The notes: generated from the letters alone by a model not told the origin. 64,000 bases of DNA from Taeniopygia guttata (GCF_048771995.1 NC_133027.1:103166501-103230500), one strand, 5' to 3'; shown: positions 23,336 through 37,900, counted from the stretch's first letter. Translations and numbers: made by a program.

Positions 23336-25792
23336 CTGTACCTCACATCTTTGTGTTTCTGAAGACCAGAAGAATTAGAATGGCTGTTACAAACAACCTT
23401 ATTAACTGCCCACTGTGGATTTTCACTGAGTGGCTAAAGTGGGGTAGTCCATGCTACACTGAGTCAACTGTATTACACTTGTTTGTTGCTTCATTTTTGT
23501 CTCTTAAGTAATTGTTTTACAGAGGGTATGAGACTAGCACAGCCTGAAGGCAAAGGACAGTCACACAAGCACAGCTCACCTTTAGTGCTTCAGTGTCTTT
23601 TGCCTTTAGAAGAATAAAATTCCCAGTGTGTGGCAAACTTTGTTCAGCTGTCCTAGAACCTAAATGAAAAATAACTTACAGAAATGGTGGGGAACCAAAC
23701 ACCTTGCAGGGGTTCAAGGAATAAATCACTGCCATTTGTAATTGTTACAAGTTTTTCCCAAAGTTAAAAATAGGGACATCAGGCTTAAGTAATAGAAAAA
23801 AACAACACAGGAGCTGTAAGATAGCCTTCCAAATTGTGCAACACTTGCTGTCAGGATTGCTCCTATAAATAGGTTTGTAAAAGAAAGGTTTCTTGGCTGG
23901 GATCACTGGTCTGCTCTTGTAACATTTCCTTATAAAACAAAACATCTTGACAGCTGAGATGTAGTGACTGAAGTGGACTGCTGTGGGAGTTTATTGAGAG
24001 GAAAAAATAGTGCATACTGCAAAAAGGAGTTTATCCTTTATTTAACTATGTTTTCTACTCACCCCACAGCTGCAGCTACATTGTCTTCCAACTTACCTTC
24101 TCTCACCTCATTAGCAAAAAAAGAAGGAAAAAAATGCAGTAGGATCCATCAGAACCAATTTCAATTGTTTATAATTTTTGCTTTTTTTTTTTTTTTTGTA
24201 AAATCCAAGAAATAGGTGCTGTTCAAGGAACAGTTGGGTGTTCCTTTGGCAGTGGGGCATCAAGAAAGCTCAGTTGTCATAGCATAGGCTCTTAGGTAGC
24301 AAAGTCAGTGGGAGTTTTCTTGATGTGGAAGGGTTCAGTGTGGGGGATTTTATCCATCCCCACCCCTTGCCTGGTTTCTGTCCTGTTCCCCATCACCCAG
24401 GGACGGAGTAGCTTTTTTTGCTTCAACCATGCAGTGTTTGGCCTTTGCTGGTCTTGTCCAGTTTAATCTCATCCCTTTGCTGTGCACTAGGCTGAGCTGC
24501 TCAGGAGCCATCATTGCAAGACACTGAAGATAAGGTGGGGACTGGACACCACCTCTCCCCCATACAACCATCTCTGTCCCCTGAGTAAACATTTTCCCCC
24601 AAACAGCCAGTGCTGCTATCCTGTTTATCTTACTGAGTTTTCTCCCCTGTTTATGACTGTGTCTGGTCAATGCAGTGCTTTAATTTGCTCTGGAAGCCAG
24701 CTGAAAGTAGGAAATTTTGTCCAAAAGGCTTCCTCAGATGCCAAAAACAAGGAAGGAAGGTGAGGGGGTACTTTTGATACACTTACTCCTCTGAGTACTC
24801 TGCTGGAAGAGGAAGGAAGACACAAACTCTGAGTTGACATCCTTGCAGCAAAGCCTTCAGAGCAAACACACAGTGGTGCCCTGCTCCCTGTAGAGCCCAC
24901 ACATCCAAGTCAGGCACTCAACTAACAAGGGACTTATAAGGAAGAAAAAGACACCAGCACCCCAGCACAGCTGGTGAGCAGGCATTCCCACAGAACAGAG
25001 AATCACAGCTCCTTGCCCCGCTGATGAAAGACTGTTTTTCACTTCCTTAGGAAAGACTCCAGAAAGAGGGATAAACAACAGCCTGAGACACTTCAGGATC
25101 AGCCACCAGCTCAGCCCCCCATGCTGTCCTGTTGCTTGAGTTTCTTTGAGCTGGACTGATCAGTGGTTTCCACCTTATCCTCATGCCATAACACTCCTGC
25201 CTCCTGTGAAGCTCCTCCCTGAGAGCAGGCAGATTCAAAGAAGGCACACAATAGATTACTTGAAGTATTTTTTAATATTAAAGTCATTGTACTTTGATTT
25301 AAAGATGACATGTAATAGAATTCCAGTGTATTTTGTTTTAAAACATGCTTTGGAGAAGAGAGGCCAGGATGTTTTCAGAGCACTTTACCTTCCACTAAGC
25401 ACCATCAAGGCAGTGACTGTGCTACGGGAGCAGCTCACAGCTGATGCAGAAACTAAAGGGTCTGTCTGAGAAACATTCAAACTCTGTCCACTTTTTCACA
25501 ATTTCCTACAGTGATGACTTCCTGAACACTAGTGAGTTCCCTCTTTTCCCCTTGGTTCCCCCATACACCGAGGTAAACTTGTTAAACTTGGACTAGAAAA
25601 GCATGAGTTTGTTAGACCTGTCCTAGAATTAGCTCCTTCTGCAGTTCCAAGGCTGGTTCACTAGGCTGTTCCTCCAGCCAGCATCTCTCTGGAAGAAAAC
25701 ATACCTGGTTTTCAGCTTTAATTGCTGATTGCAGATTATTCCAGTTATTTTCTATCCCTGCTGCTATGAACAGTTAAAAGGCAGTCTCAGTC
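23336..25792. other. Convergent gap between PPP2R5A and PACC1
   Basis: Contains the presumed PACC1 3' UTR on the minus strand. Minus-strand AATAAA signals are seen at 24037-24042 and 23990-23995. A T run lies near 24.18 kb. No further gene is recognised. Confidence 0.6.
24037..24042 (-). terminator. PACC1: Candidate poly(A) signal of PACC1
   Basis: AATAAA on the minus strand about 1.75 kb beyond the PACC1 stop; a second lies at 23990-23995. The real end of the transcript cannot be fixed from sequence alone. Confidence 0.4.
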
Positions 25793-25954
25793 TCAGCTTA
25801 TGTGGTTCGTTACTTGACGAGTCCTCTTCAGATGCCTTCTTCGGATTTTGATCATCCACTTAACACTTAGCTTAGCAAAGTCTGCTGCCTTAAACAGGGC
25901 CAGAAAGATACCACAAAGAAGAGCAATCATGTTCCAGGGATTTGCTGTGATAAT
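25793..25954 (-). CDS. PACC1: PACC1 coding exon 8, second membrane helix and stop
   Basis: 53 codons plus TGA, IITANPWNMIALLCGIF through ALFKAADFAKLS to RQVTNHIS. Acceptor CTCTTTCAG. The pore Lys319 is present. The C-terminal tail is strongly basic. Confidence 0.96.
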   Translation of the reverse strand: MITANPWNMIALLCGIFLALFKAADFAKLSVKWMIKIRRRHLKRTRQVTNHIS

Positions 25955-28900
25955 CTGAAAGAGATGACAAATATTAGTCCCCTTATCTGCTTCCACATAT
26001 TGGAGAGGAGTGAGAGGTGTGAGAATGGGACTGGGCTCTAAAGGCCAAGGAGGAGCCTGGGTCCTGCAGGGACAGCAGGAGTGCAAAGGACCAACTCCTG
26101 TCCCACACAGTCTGCATTCACACTCTGGTTTTGGGCAAGAAAACACCAACACTCTAGATTTTGCTGCTGCTGGACCTTGGTTGTCGGGTAAATAACAGTA
26201 CCACATTTTATTCTAATGAATTTATTCTAATAATAGATTAAAAAAAACCACACTAGGCTATTTTTATTCTAATTTCAGCCTATTCTAGGTTTCTTGTCAA
26301 TTAATTAAAAAAAAGTCAATAAACCAGATTATCCAGCAGACTTATTTAAGCAAAAAGTTCAGCCCTGCCTGAAGCTGCCCTTTGCTAGAACACAGGGGGC
26401 CAGGTGCTTTTCTTAGCTATGTGGTACCTCTAGCTGCAAGCAGAATGCTGAGTGTCACCAGCCCAAGGAACAGCATCACATGCTCCTGACCTCCACACAG
26501 AATGCACTGCTGCACATAAGGAAGAGCCTACACTGAAATTTCAAAAGTATCCTCACTCTTCTCTGCATTTCTTCTTGGGGTGAGGTAACAGAGGCAAATG
26601 CAGGCACAGTCAGACAGTGATTGGAGAGGGGACTGGTGGGTTACTCACGTCCTGAACAGTCTGTATGAAAGGATCTTTCCATTCAAACACCACAAAGAAC
26701 AGCTGGTCACTCCTTGGTTTAGTTCTCTGGTCAATGTAGTTAACCACACTGGTCTGGGGAGAGGGAAAGGAAAGTGCAGGTTACTTTCTTCAGCAGTACA
26801 ATGAGGCTTTTGTGCAACAGAAAAAGGCCTGTAAGAAAGTGAAAATACCAGACTATTTAGGGACTTCCACCATAGCCTTCCTCTGCCTAGAACAATTGGC
26901 TGCCAAAATATGGCAAGGGCAGTTTCCTCCCTCTGTCTCACGTTCGCATTGACTTCCTATTTCTCACTCAGGATCACACTACAATACCATTTCTACGTTG
27001 CCTCTCAAGAGGGGACAATTAATTTCCAAAATTCATTTACTTGCAGTAATACAACATTTGGAAAGCTCTCATGAATGAACGTTAAATTTGTTTTATTTGC
27101 CGGAGAACAACATAATGGTGGCAGGAAGATTCCTTCTTCTTGAAAAATGGGTTGTAGAATAAACTAGAACATTCCAGCAAGTGCAGAATGAACATGGAAG
27201 GAAAGAAGCCCAGGTATTAACAACCAAACCCATACCTCCCTGTAATGCCCATTAACTGGGTCACCACTTGAAACTAATGCTGCCCAGCAGAGAGCTGTAA
27301 CACAATTCCAACAGGGAACTGGGTTAGGATACCAGACTATGTTACAGCCACATGAAGCCAGGGTCTCAAGAACCACAACCAGGACAATATTAGGACATCA
27401 GGCCCCAGGAAAACACTTGTATTGTACCACCTGCCCCCAGCCTGGGGGGAACTACACAGGGTTTGTACACGGGCAGCAACCAACACAGTTTGAACTGCCC
27501 CCTGCTCCTAGGACACAACACAGACTGCCCAAGAGCCACACAGGGACCTCAGGAGAGCACAGTGGTGGAAGGACTTCTCCCTCCCCAGCCTCAAAGGAGT
27601 GTTTGCATCCTGGTGTGTTCAGAGGGGAGTACTGCTGCTCGTTCTGTTTCATTCTGTACTGAATGAAGCAATGAATCCAGCAGCACTGCGATTTTCTATC
27701 AGGGTTGTGACATAAAGATGAGGCAGACGATGGAAGAACATGCCTTTTCCATGTTCTGTGAGCCCAGTTTTCCAGGCAGAGTTGGAAGTCTCTAAGCAGA
27801 CCATTCTCTTCATCTCCTTACAAGCCTTCCCATTGCATGAGGGATGACCTGCTACAAAAGCCTGTGATCTACCATGGTGCAGTCTCTTAACAAATACCTC
27901 AGGGATTCTCTCAGTCTTCTCCACAGCCCCAGCCCTGAACAGATTTTAGGCTGCAGGCAAGAAGACGCAGGAGCTAGAACACTGTTCGTGGCCACTCACA
28001 GCATATGGAGCTTCCTCACCTCCTGGTGTCTGGTCAAACACCTTTGCTGCAGACTTATTTGTGAGGAATTTTGAATGAGTTACAAATGGGACCTCTGAGT
28101 TGCTTTAGATGATGCAATTTATTTTTCTTATCTTCTGCATAGGCAGGAGGGTCAGTTTGGCTCACATCTTTACCCCATGGCTCAGAAGGTCACAAGACCT
28201 CTGGTTACAAGACCTTTCAAGGATTTATTAACCAATAAAACACTGCCAACAAGGATATTTATGTTTTTCATCCAATTCCTAAATATTTCCATCTTATGGA
28301 CTCATACTACAGTGTAAGCTTTCTTAGCCAGTCATGTTATGACATACAAACCTACAGTACTGTACTCTAAAACTCTGAAGTTTCCTCTATTTAGCATAAC
28401 ATGTTTCTGCTTTAAACTATAAATCCACATTCTTGCTTCTAACACCTAAGTTTGGAAGCCTTTTCCAAGGTCTCAGATGAAATCCTGTGTTTAATTCTAA
28501 GCTTTGGCTTACAGGCCCAAAGCTGTGACAATTCCCTGCATTTCAGATTCCAACACTTGCCCCACACTTCCACAGCTGATTTCCTTATTGCAGGGTACCA
28601 ATGCCCCAGCCACACTCAGCCAAGAAAACTGCACACCAGGAAGCAAACAGTACACAAGGCAAAACAAAGACAATGGGAAAGGAAGAAAATATAAATTAAT
28701 GACTGCTGGGCTAGTTAGCTAGAGTGACTGTTCTGTTTGACCTAGTATTTGTATCCATCTTTCCAGTATGCCAGCTCCCAGGTTTGGATTTGAAAGGCTA
28801 ATGGACTTCCTGGTGCAATTTGAGCAGATGTTGTACTGTCAAACAAAGCAAGTGCAAATTATGTCTGAGCTGTTTCAATTTCTGCTGTATTATTAATAGG

Positions 28901-31900
28901 GATCTGATTCCTGGTTTCTAGGTTTTATTAAAAACAAACAAACAAACCCACAAAGCAAAGAGAAAACCCAAACCAGCAACAGTGTTCACTTACTCAGATG
29001 ATCAGTCCATAACTGCTGAACTAAATAGATGTTTATGGTCACAAAAAGCTCTTTTTTCCCTGAATTTGAGCCAGCCTTTTGTTTCCACTTTGAGACACGT
29101 TAGACTTGGGCACACAAAGGAAGACTTTCAACAATCCTGTACTTGGTAAGCACCAAATGGCAAATGATACAGAGCTGTAGGTGATGAAGGACAGACAGAT
29201 GGCTGCTGTCAGTGCTTACATGGCAGCAGCAGACTGATGCATTCTTTCCTCTCCTCCAAACCAAGTTATTAACTTGGGACTTGCATGACTCTGGGGTTCG
29301 CCTCCTGCCCTTCTCTAGTGGAGTAGGAGTGTATCCCTCTCACAGTCACAGCTCTGGGCTGCCCCTAAGGCTGTACCATGTAACACCAAACTGTGAGAAC
29401 TAAGGATAGAACTGAAGATTCTGCTTCATTTTGCTCTCCCCAGAACACTCTTTCCAAGAGAACCAAGGACCAAGAGAAAGTATAATCTCTGAAAGAGACA
29501 CCCTCTAGAAAGGACAGTTCTTAGAATTTTCATTTCTCACCACTGGTGAGACACTTCCTTTCCAACCAACAATGGAAGCAAAACAAACTCAAAACAAAAT
29601 TATTTTCCCTTGAATTAATTGAACAGAACAGGAATGAAAGTCAGGCTCCTTTCCTGTCTAGATAAGCTTGCATCTTCCACCTGCATATTTTCTAGTTTTA
29701 AATGATGCAATAAGTTACTCCATGCTTCTAAGGACATTCAACAGCTAAAAATTCCAAACCCAAACAAAAAACAGACATAAGAATGCTACAAAGGATACAA
29801 GGCTTAGATTTACCTCTTCATCCTAACATCGGTGGCAACCTAAACAATATCTCTTTCCAACAGTAGCTGTTATTTAGACAATTCCTTTGGCAATTGTTTT
29901 CCACCTTGAACTGTAGCTGTGTTAATATTTCTGTGTCAGTCTCTTGGGACTCTTACCTCAGACTACAGGTGTCATAACCCACGTGAGGCCTGGATTTCTG
30001 GCCTCCTGTTAGGAGATGTTTTCCTGAGCTCTCACAAGGCCATACCAACAGCTGAGCACATCAAGACATTTACACTTCTACAGAATCTCTCCTTCTTCAG
30101 AAACAGTGTGAGCAACTAGAGCCAAAACTGCCCAGTGCAAAGTGGCATCATGTATGCAGTGAAACAAAACCAAACTCCCAAAACATTATCAATACTACTT
30201 TTTTTTTTTTTTTTTTTTTTTTTTACCTCTTGTTTGAATTCAACAGTCTCACTACCATCTTCTTCTTTTGTTTTGACCAAGGACATCTTGACCCAAGTTC
30301 GGAAGCCTCCAGAAAACTTCCAGCTGGAGTATGAGCTTTCACAGTCCTTCATGAATTTTGCTTTTTCTGGACTAAAGGGAAAAAAAATCATTACTTTATT
30401 TACCAAACTGAGCACTGTAGGCAGAAGGTCAGACCTAGACACTTCAAACTTTGTTCCCAGTTCCTTTTATTCTCCACCTGCTAAACTCAACACATCTAAA
30501 GCATTGTGTGTAGTGATGTTTTCATTAATGGTAACACTTCACTGGTGCATCCTTAACTGCAGAGGACTTACCTGGTGCCCTACAACCCTGGAGGTGCCTG
30601 TAGGGATTGTTCTGCCTCACAGGGAGTGTGGCTCTGCTCATCTGTCACCTCTGGGACAGAAAGGAGCAGAGCCAGGACCTCAGGAAACAACTCATCACCA
30701 TGCTGGGAAGCAAGAGACAGCAGGAAGAGCCTAGAGGAAGGACAGGGTGCTTCACCTCATTTCTGGTTGCCAAATAAACCAGTTGCAATGCATACATGCT
30801 TAAAATGCCTTGAAATCGACATTCAGTATAATCCTATTATTTTGGAAGCGCTGTAGCTTTGGTGCAAGGCTCCCACCTGCAAGAACTGTTATCCCAATAT
30901 GCAGCCATAGCTATCTGCAGCCCCCAAAACAGTGGGATTGCATCTTTAAGGCTTTAAAGATGATAAATCTTTAAGGCTCCCAGCACCCCTCATGCTGCAA
31001 GTAAGAAAGGGGTAGCTTTAAGGCATATCTGGTCTCCATCTCTTCTCTACCAGCTGCACAGGACATAGTGAATTAACCATGTTATTTACTTGAGCTCTTC
31101 AGTACTGTGATTTTAGCCATTTTCATGTCATCCCTGTGAAATAAGCCCAGCCCTGCAGCTGCTTTTCCAATAAGGTTTAATTTGAGAAGAAAGGGTCAAC
31201 CACAGTGAGAAGTCAGGCATCAATTAAAGGCTATTTTACTAAGACAGATTTCAGGTTGTAGAGATATGACAGGATATGTTAGTCCTTAAAAGAAGGGAGA
31301 AGGTTTTGATCCAGACTAAATCCATCTACCTAGGAGAAGGGAAAGAGCGTTCTTTGCTTTTATGGCAGAGGATGTGCATAACCAGGTCTTTCAGGAGATG
31401 AAGGTGTTTTCATCTTTCAGGAGAAAAATGCAAAGAAGTACAGAAGAAAAGCAGAGGTACAGAAGCAAGCTCTTGTCCCAGAACAGGCCAATCAGGAAGA
31501 TTTGTCCAGCACTGACCAGATTTGCACTTTTCCTGTCTTTTTTATTTAGTTTTCAAACTCAGGGCTTCTCTTCTTTCTACAAACCAAGGTGCCTTGTCTA
31601 CAAGGACCAAAAGGACTGCATTGATATAAATAACAAATTGATGGCTACTCTGGAGCACACCACCTGCTCAGGCTTAATAGATGAATACACACGTGTGCAC
31701 GGGAGGGCAAAACCCAGCAAAGCCATTCTCTCAAGTCAGGGCTTCAGGCAGTGGCCTCAAACACAAAATCCCACTGTGCACGTGCACAGAAAAGAGAAGG
31801 GTTTATGGAAAGAAAAACTAACATGCTTTGCTACCTATCGAGGCAGTTGCTGCTCCCAGGGTGTCCTGGGAAGTTAGGAATATCTTTGCTTTGACACGAG

Positions 31901-34900
31901 CTGCTTGTTTAGTGACCCCAGGATGGCACCCACAGGAAAGATGGGGGCAAAGCCTAAGGACAAAGCCCACAGCCTGCGTGCTCCTCACCAGAGCAAACCA
32001 GGGACACAGGAACACCCAATCCAACAACTGCTTCCCCTCCTGGGCTGTGGGCAGAGAGCAGCTGAGGGGATGGCACAGGGGAGCGCTGCAATGCTTTGCA
32101 CTCAAGAGGAACATACATAATTAGCACTCTGCCAGCCAGTCAGATGCCTAATGGCTGGCTAAATACAGCATCCCAGAAAAGCTTTCCAAGCCAACATGGA
32201 AAAATGAGGCAGGAAGTTATGACACAGCTACAGCCACAACTTCCATGGTGGGCAGACAGCAGCAGTATGCTTTGCCTTCGACAGCAATTGCAGGATGGAA
32301 AAAGGAGGATTAATAATATCTTAGGAGAAGCTGTGGAGAAGTGATCTGAGAGGCATCTCCATAATCCAGACCACTGCCACAGAATGAGGGGAAAAAAAGG
32401 GGGTTGGACAGGAGGAGTACAGCACAGAGGCACAAGCTTTGCACAAATTATAGCAGAGGGCAAATAACACAGCTTTAAAACCACACACAACCAAGTGAAC
32501 ACAAGACAGGAAAGGGATTTTCAGCAGGAAACAGTTCTCCAGGCAATTTCTTTTAATTCCCTCTTCACACCAAAGACAGACAACCTACACAGGCTACACC
32601 TCTTTTTTTTTTTTTTTTTTTTGTTGCTGTTTGGGGTTTTTTTCCTTTTTTTCTTTCTCTTTTATTTTTGTCTGTGGGAGTCACTAACCTATTTCTGGAC
32701 TGGGCTGTAGTGCTGCAGCGGATCCTTTACCACCATGGACCACCCCACGAGAGCCAGAGAAGTTCAGGACAGAACACCAGCAGATTCCAATGCAGCAGCA
32801 AGAGCCAAACCCACTGATGGTTCAAGTCCAATCTGTGTTTATTGCTTTTGTGTTTCCCCAGAGCAAGAAACTCTCAAACAGCCGTGGCATCTAATAAAGG
32901 TTGGTATGGTAGCAAAAGTCTCAATCCTTCTATGTTGTATTTCTCTGCATGCAGCAATTCAGATCAGAGACATGAACATGGGGCTCTGTTTAGACCCTGA
33001 AATAATCTCTGATCTGTTCTCACTGGTATCCATCATTTCACAGGACCATTAGTTATTTTACATACTACACTAACAATCGTTTTGTCAGGAATATATTCAG
33101 AGGATTTTCTTCTAAACACCACGTATTATCCTAATGACAGTTCAGGGGAGGAACTTGTATTTCCAGCCACACATTTTGGGTAATTTGCTAGGGTTTCATT
33201 ATTTCCCTCCCTCCAATTAATACGGTACAGACAGCAGCTGCCACTATCTTAAAAAAAAAAAAAAAAAGAAAAAAGAAAAAGAAGCCAGCAGCATCTCCCT
33301 CCAGCTCAGAGGCCAACAACAGCACACAGTGCAGCAGTGTTCTGTGGAGACCAGAACAAAACCAGTGAGCAGTGCCAGTTTCATGGAGTCTGATCCAATT
33401 TTAACAGAAGGGCTGCAGAGAATAAAGCCCTTGACAGAAACAACTGGACTTTGCTCGAGTCCTCAGCACTTACTGCACCACAAAAAATCTCTTAAAGGTA
33501 CAAGTCTTTAGATGCCATTTTTTTATTGCTTGTGGCACCTCTGATAATACTGTACATGAACTGCTGGGCACAGTGTTATTCTGGGCTCTCATAACCAGTG
33601 AGATACTTTGTCAGGAAAAGTAGTTAACAGAGGCCAGTGATTGAAGTTTTCAGAGGCTGTATGGAAGGACACACAAGAGTTTCTACAGATATCTTATGCC
33701 AGACTTCCCATCAGCTAAATTTAGCATCTGCTGATGAACAAAAAATCATTTCTATTTTCTCTTCTGCTGGAAGCTGGACAGAATGAGTGCTCTCCACATA
33801 CACAATGCAGTTTCACACGCACTTTCCATAGCCAGGAGAAATGTAAACTCCCCACCTGCCCTGAGCCCAGCCAGTTCATGCCAGGACAGCAAACACAGCA
33901 CTGAGCAAGACAAGCCACACCATGTGTATTAAGTTTGGAGGATGCTGCAGAAAAGACATCACTGGCCTCCTGCCCACAGCTGGTTCCTTTCCTGCATTCC
34001 ATCTAGATATGCAGATCATTTAGCACTAAGGCATTCATCCTCTTGCCCATGTTACCATTCACCTGGGTTAGTTCAAAACCAGTTTTAACTCCTAATATCT
34101 GCCTCAAGCAAGCACAGAGGACACATCCCCAAACAAACTGAGCACAGACTGAGCTGTTCATGCTGCCCCCAGCTGCAGCACCAGGGCTGGTCCCAGGCAG
34201 TGCTGGTGTCTGGCAGTACAGAAAGAGCTGAGCACCTTGCTGCAAGTGGTCCCACTGTAACATTTCTTACCAGAGCACAAGCCATAAAACCAGAAAAAAT
34301 CCAACATAAGGAACAAGCAGCACCTTCTACACCACTACTCTTAATTGGTGTTCTCTCACCCTAAAATATGACTGCCTAAAACTCCCAGAACATTAGCATT
34401 TTATGAGGTGTTTCAGTGCAGTTACAGAAAACAGTTAAAGACTTAGCATGCCTTCAGTGAAGCAGAAATGCTTTGTAAAAGGCAAATCCAGCTAATTGGT
34501 CTTTGGCCACCCAGAGGTATCATGTCTGAACACTTCAGTCTTTGATCCATCTGAAAAACATCAGTATGACCATGTCCAAGCCTCTGAGAAGGCCTTGCTA
34601 CAATAAAATCTGTTCTCTTCCCTCCTTCACCTAATTTTGTTCTGCATGGGTTCTCTATCCCCTGTCCCTTTTCCACTGAGCATCTATTATCAAATTAAGG
34701 TTTTCTATCAGGTGTCACTATGACGAATATTTCTTGCCTAACTTTTAACCTGGATCTCAGAGAGAGTAACAGAATTTGAATTTAAATTAAAGCAAAAATT
34801 AAACAGTAAAATATGAAATTTATTCTAAAAAGTGGAAAAAGAGTGGGTCTTTCAAGAAAGTTCAAGACAAGATTAGTTCCATTCTTGATAAATTAGATTG

Positions 34901-37900
34901 GTTGATTAGATACTCCAATGATACCAATGTCAAACCAATAAAAAGCAATTTCAAAAATGAATTTACATCATTCTGCAGAATCTTAAATATAGCCAGTAAT
35001 ACAAAGAAACAGAGTTAATCTTTCAATGAAAACACAACAAAGCAATCTAGGGATCTGACCTTTACAGCAATTGCTTTAAAAACCCCCAAATGGCACAGAA
35101 ATATTTGTGTTCTTGGTGCACTTCCTGACACACTACCCAGCACAGCACGCTTCCTGAGCACCCACAGCAGCAGACAGCAGGAAGCCAGCACAAACTCCAA
35201 GCTTTTAGAAAGTGCAGCAACAAATGGTTTAAGCACAGCTGAAGAACAGTTTTTGTCACTGAAAAAGCCCTCAATACATTTTTTAAAGGTCAGATTAGTA
35301 AACAAAGACATTAAAGAGCACCAACGTGCTCCAAACATTTTTTAAAAATCATAAAAGCCTACCTGGATTTTTCTGAAAAAGCCCTGTTTTCACAAGTATT
35401 GTGACAGCAAGTTCAGTGCAGCCACAGGCTCATCCCCCCCTTCACATACCTGCTGACAAACTCTTGGAAGGAAGAGAACAGCAGGTAGTCAATGGCACTA
35501 AAATCTTGGTCTGTTTCATTTAAATAGAACTGCAAAAACACCAGTTCCCTTTTCTTCACATCACGAGGGCCTTGAACAACCAAAGCATACTTCTGTAAGC
35601 AAACAGAGATGGTGAGAGGAGCAAAGGAATCCTCATTTCCTGTTCATTAATTTGCCATCTGGCAATAATACTCTGTAGAAATCTAACACACACACAGAGT
35701 TTCTTAGCTGCTACTAAGTACACATCTATTAAAATACCTAACAAGAATGCCACTTCAGTCCCTCCTGTTAGTTTATAAAGGAGATCTTTACATCAAGATT
35801 CAGTGTTTAAACATTAATATTTAAGTATTAGATCTGGTCATTTGTGGGTTTTGGACATTTGTTTACACAGAATCTTCCCTGCACTTCTAAAGGCAGTTTA
35901 AGTCAGACTGTCACTCTTCAGTGTACCCATCCTGCTGGCTCAAAGCATTTCAGTGCAATGAAACACTTGGTGCCCATTTAAGATTCTTCCAAGTGTGACA
36001 AACATGATATGTAATTCCCAGCAGGAATTAATGCATGAATTCCCAGCACACATAAAAAGAGAGATTAGCTATCCTCCTTTAATGGATACTGATACTGCTT
36101 TCAATCAAAGCTAGGTTTGCAATATCAAGGAAAATGCTTCCCAGTTCATTTAGGAGAAGAATGAAGTGAGAGCTTTACTGTGAAAAATTACTTATTTTAT
36201 CCCATTAAGGGTTTTGTGCTGCACACACCCACAGGACAGCTGATCTTCCATAACAGATATATAACCTGGCTGGGGTCTTTTACATTTCTGAAAACAAAAT
36301 GACCGATGGCTTACAAAAAATCCAAACTAGAAACAAGGATTTTTTTACAGCACGTAGTACATACTTTTACTTTCCAACAAGATTATGAGCAGAAACCCCA
36401 CAGTGAATAAGCTTTGTTTAATATAATGTTATTACCATAGTTTGATTAGTAAAAGGATCTGTGTAGTTGATCCTCTGAGTGGTGCATTCAATGTCTCCTG
36501 GCTGACCTGGATTTATCAGAGGTGGAATGTGATCGTAGTAATGATGTTTGCAGCTAAGCAGCTGAGCCTTGCCTGGGTAAAAGGCAATACCTGGTTGGGG
36601 AGAAAAAACATTGGAGAGCACTGATTTCGTTCCTGAGGACATAGATTTTCATTCTGGAATTAATCCCACGGGATACTGAGCTATCTTTAAGACGCCACAA
36701 AACAATCAAATTAAACCATGCACTTCCACATTTTTCTGGAGCAGGACAAAAACACCAACTGCATCAGGACAGAACTCCCACAATGCATTGAAAAAAATCA
36801 GGGTTCATATTCTGTTACTACAGTTCAAGGTTCATAGAAGCTACCAAGTTTCCCTAGTCTTCCCACAAGCCAGCAGCTAATCCATCAGTCCCTCTCAACC
36901 CCAGATAAATCTGTAAAATATGTTAGGGGTCATCAAATGGGACATGTAGTGCTTTAGTTTTCAGATATTAGCATTTAACACATCAAGTGTTAATTGGAAA
37001 AAATGTACATACAATACACGACAGATCAAAGATCACTGGCTGAGCTAACATAAATGAAAAGATGCTCTTCAGAATACAGCATCTTCTGTTAACTGAATGT
37101 GACACCATCATAAAAATCAAAGCCATCAAACATGCACTAACTGCTACCATCCCTTATTATTTGCAGCACTGGGTAGGGCAGGCAACTACTCCACCTGGAT
37201 GGAAACCCACATATGCCATAAACCTCCTGTTTCAGTCCTACAGCACATTCAAGCAACCTCAGCCACCTCAGCTTTGGAAGGCTAGCAAAATACAAGAGCC
37301 AAACCTCAAAATCCTTTTACACCACCTATGCCATTTTTATTATTTGAAACAAGTTTGTTGGAAGACAATCTAGTCCAACTTAAAAAAAAAAAAAAGAGCA
37401 TGATTGATTAAATATAATTAACTCACAACTGAGATGATCTGCCCACCAAAATGTGAGATGTCAAAGCACTCAGCATATATCAAATGCTTTATTCCTTCCT
37501 GCAGAGCTCCATGCTTGCAATGTGCTATCTCATCATTTTAACAGAGCAATAAAATAAAGGACTACATTGATTTAGGTTCTCTGGTCTCCAGAGATCTCCA
37601 GCAATACTTTTGGATTTATATGTATGCTGCTCTGCTTATTTAAAATCTGCTTAATTTCTTCCTGTTATTGGATGTAAAGCTCACCTGAGTTTGCTTTCTC
37701 TTAAAGTCAGATACATATGGTCCAAACATAAGGCACTACTTCCAGAGCTGGGCTAACTGGCCATAGAGAAAAACAACTACAGTAATATGGCAACAACTCA
37801 AAACACCTTTCAGCCACAACTACTGAAGTGGGTATTTGGAAAATGTGGTAACACTTCAGACAGAAGTGTTATTGTTAAACTGGAAACTCACTGATGACTG

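Larger units (their letters stand above)
30372..35449 (-). other. PACC1 intron 5 with A/T runs
   Basis: 5.1-kb intron. Simple sequence: 20 T at 32603-32622 followed by T-rich DNA to about 32.67 kb, and 17 A at 33251-33267. Open frames at 31.36-31.88 kb (plus) and elsewhere look like chance. Confidence 0.75.

Noticed and set aside
30135-30734. 199-codon plus-strand open frame
   Set aside because: It runs through a poly(T) tract and antisense to PACC1 exon 6; the phenylalanine run and lack of similarity mark it as a shadow.
31362-31877. 171-codon plus-strand open frame in PACC1 intron 5
   Set aside because: No recognisable domain and no supporting splice or promoter signal; treated as a chance frame.
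37345-37394. Possible CR1 end (GTTGGAAGACAATCTAGTCC) in PACC1 intron 3
   Set aside because: Only about 20 bases resemble CR1; too short to call by eye.
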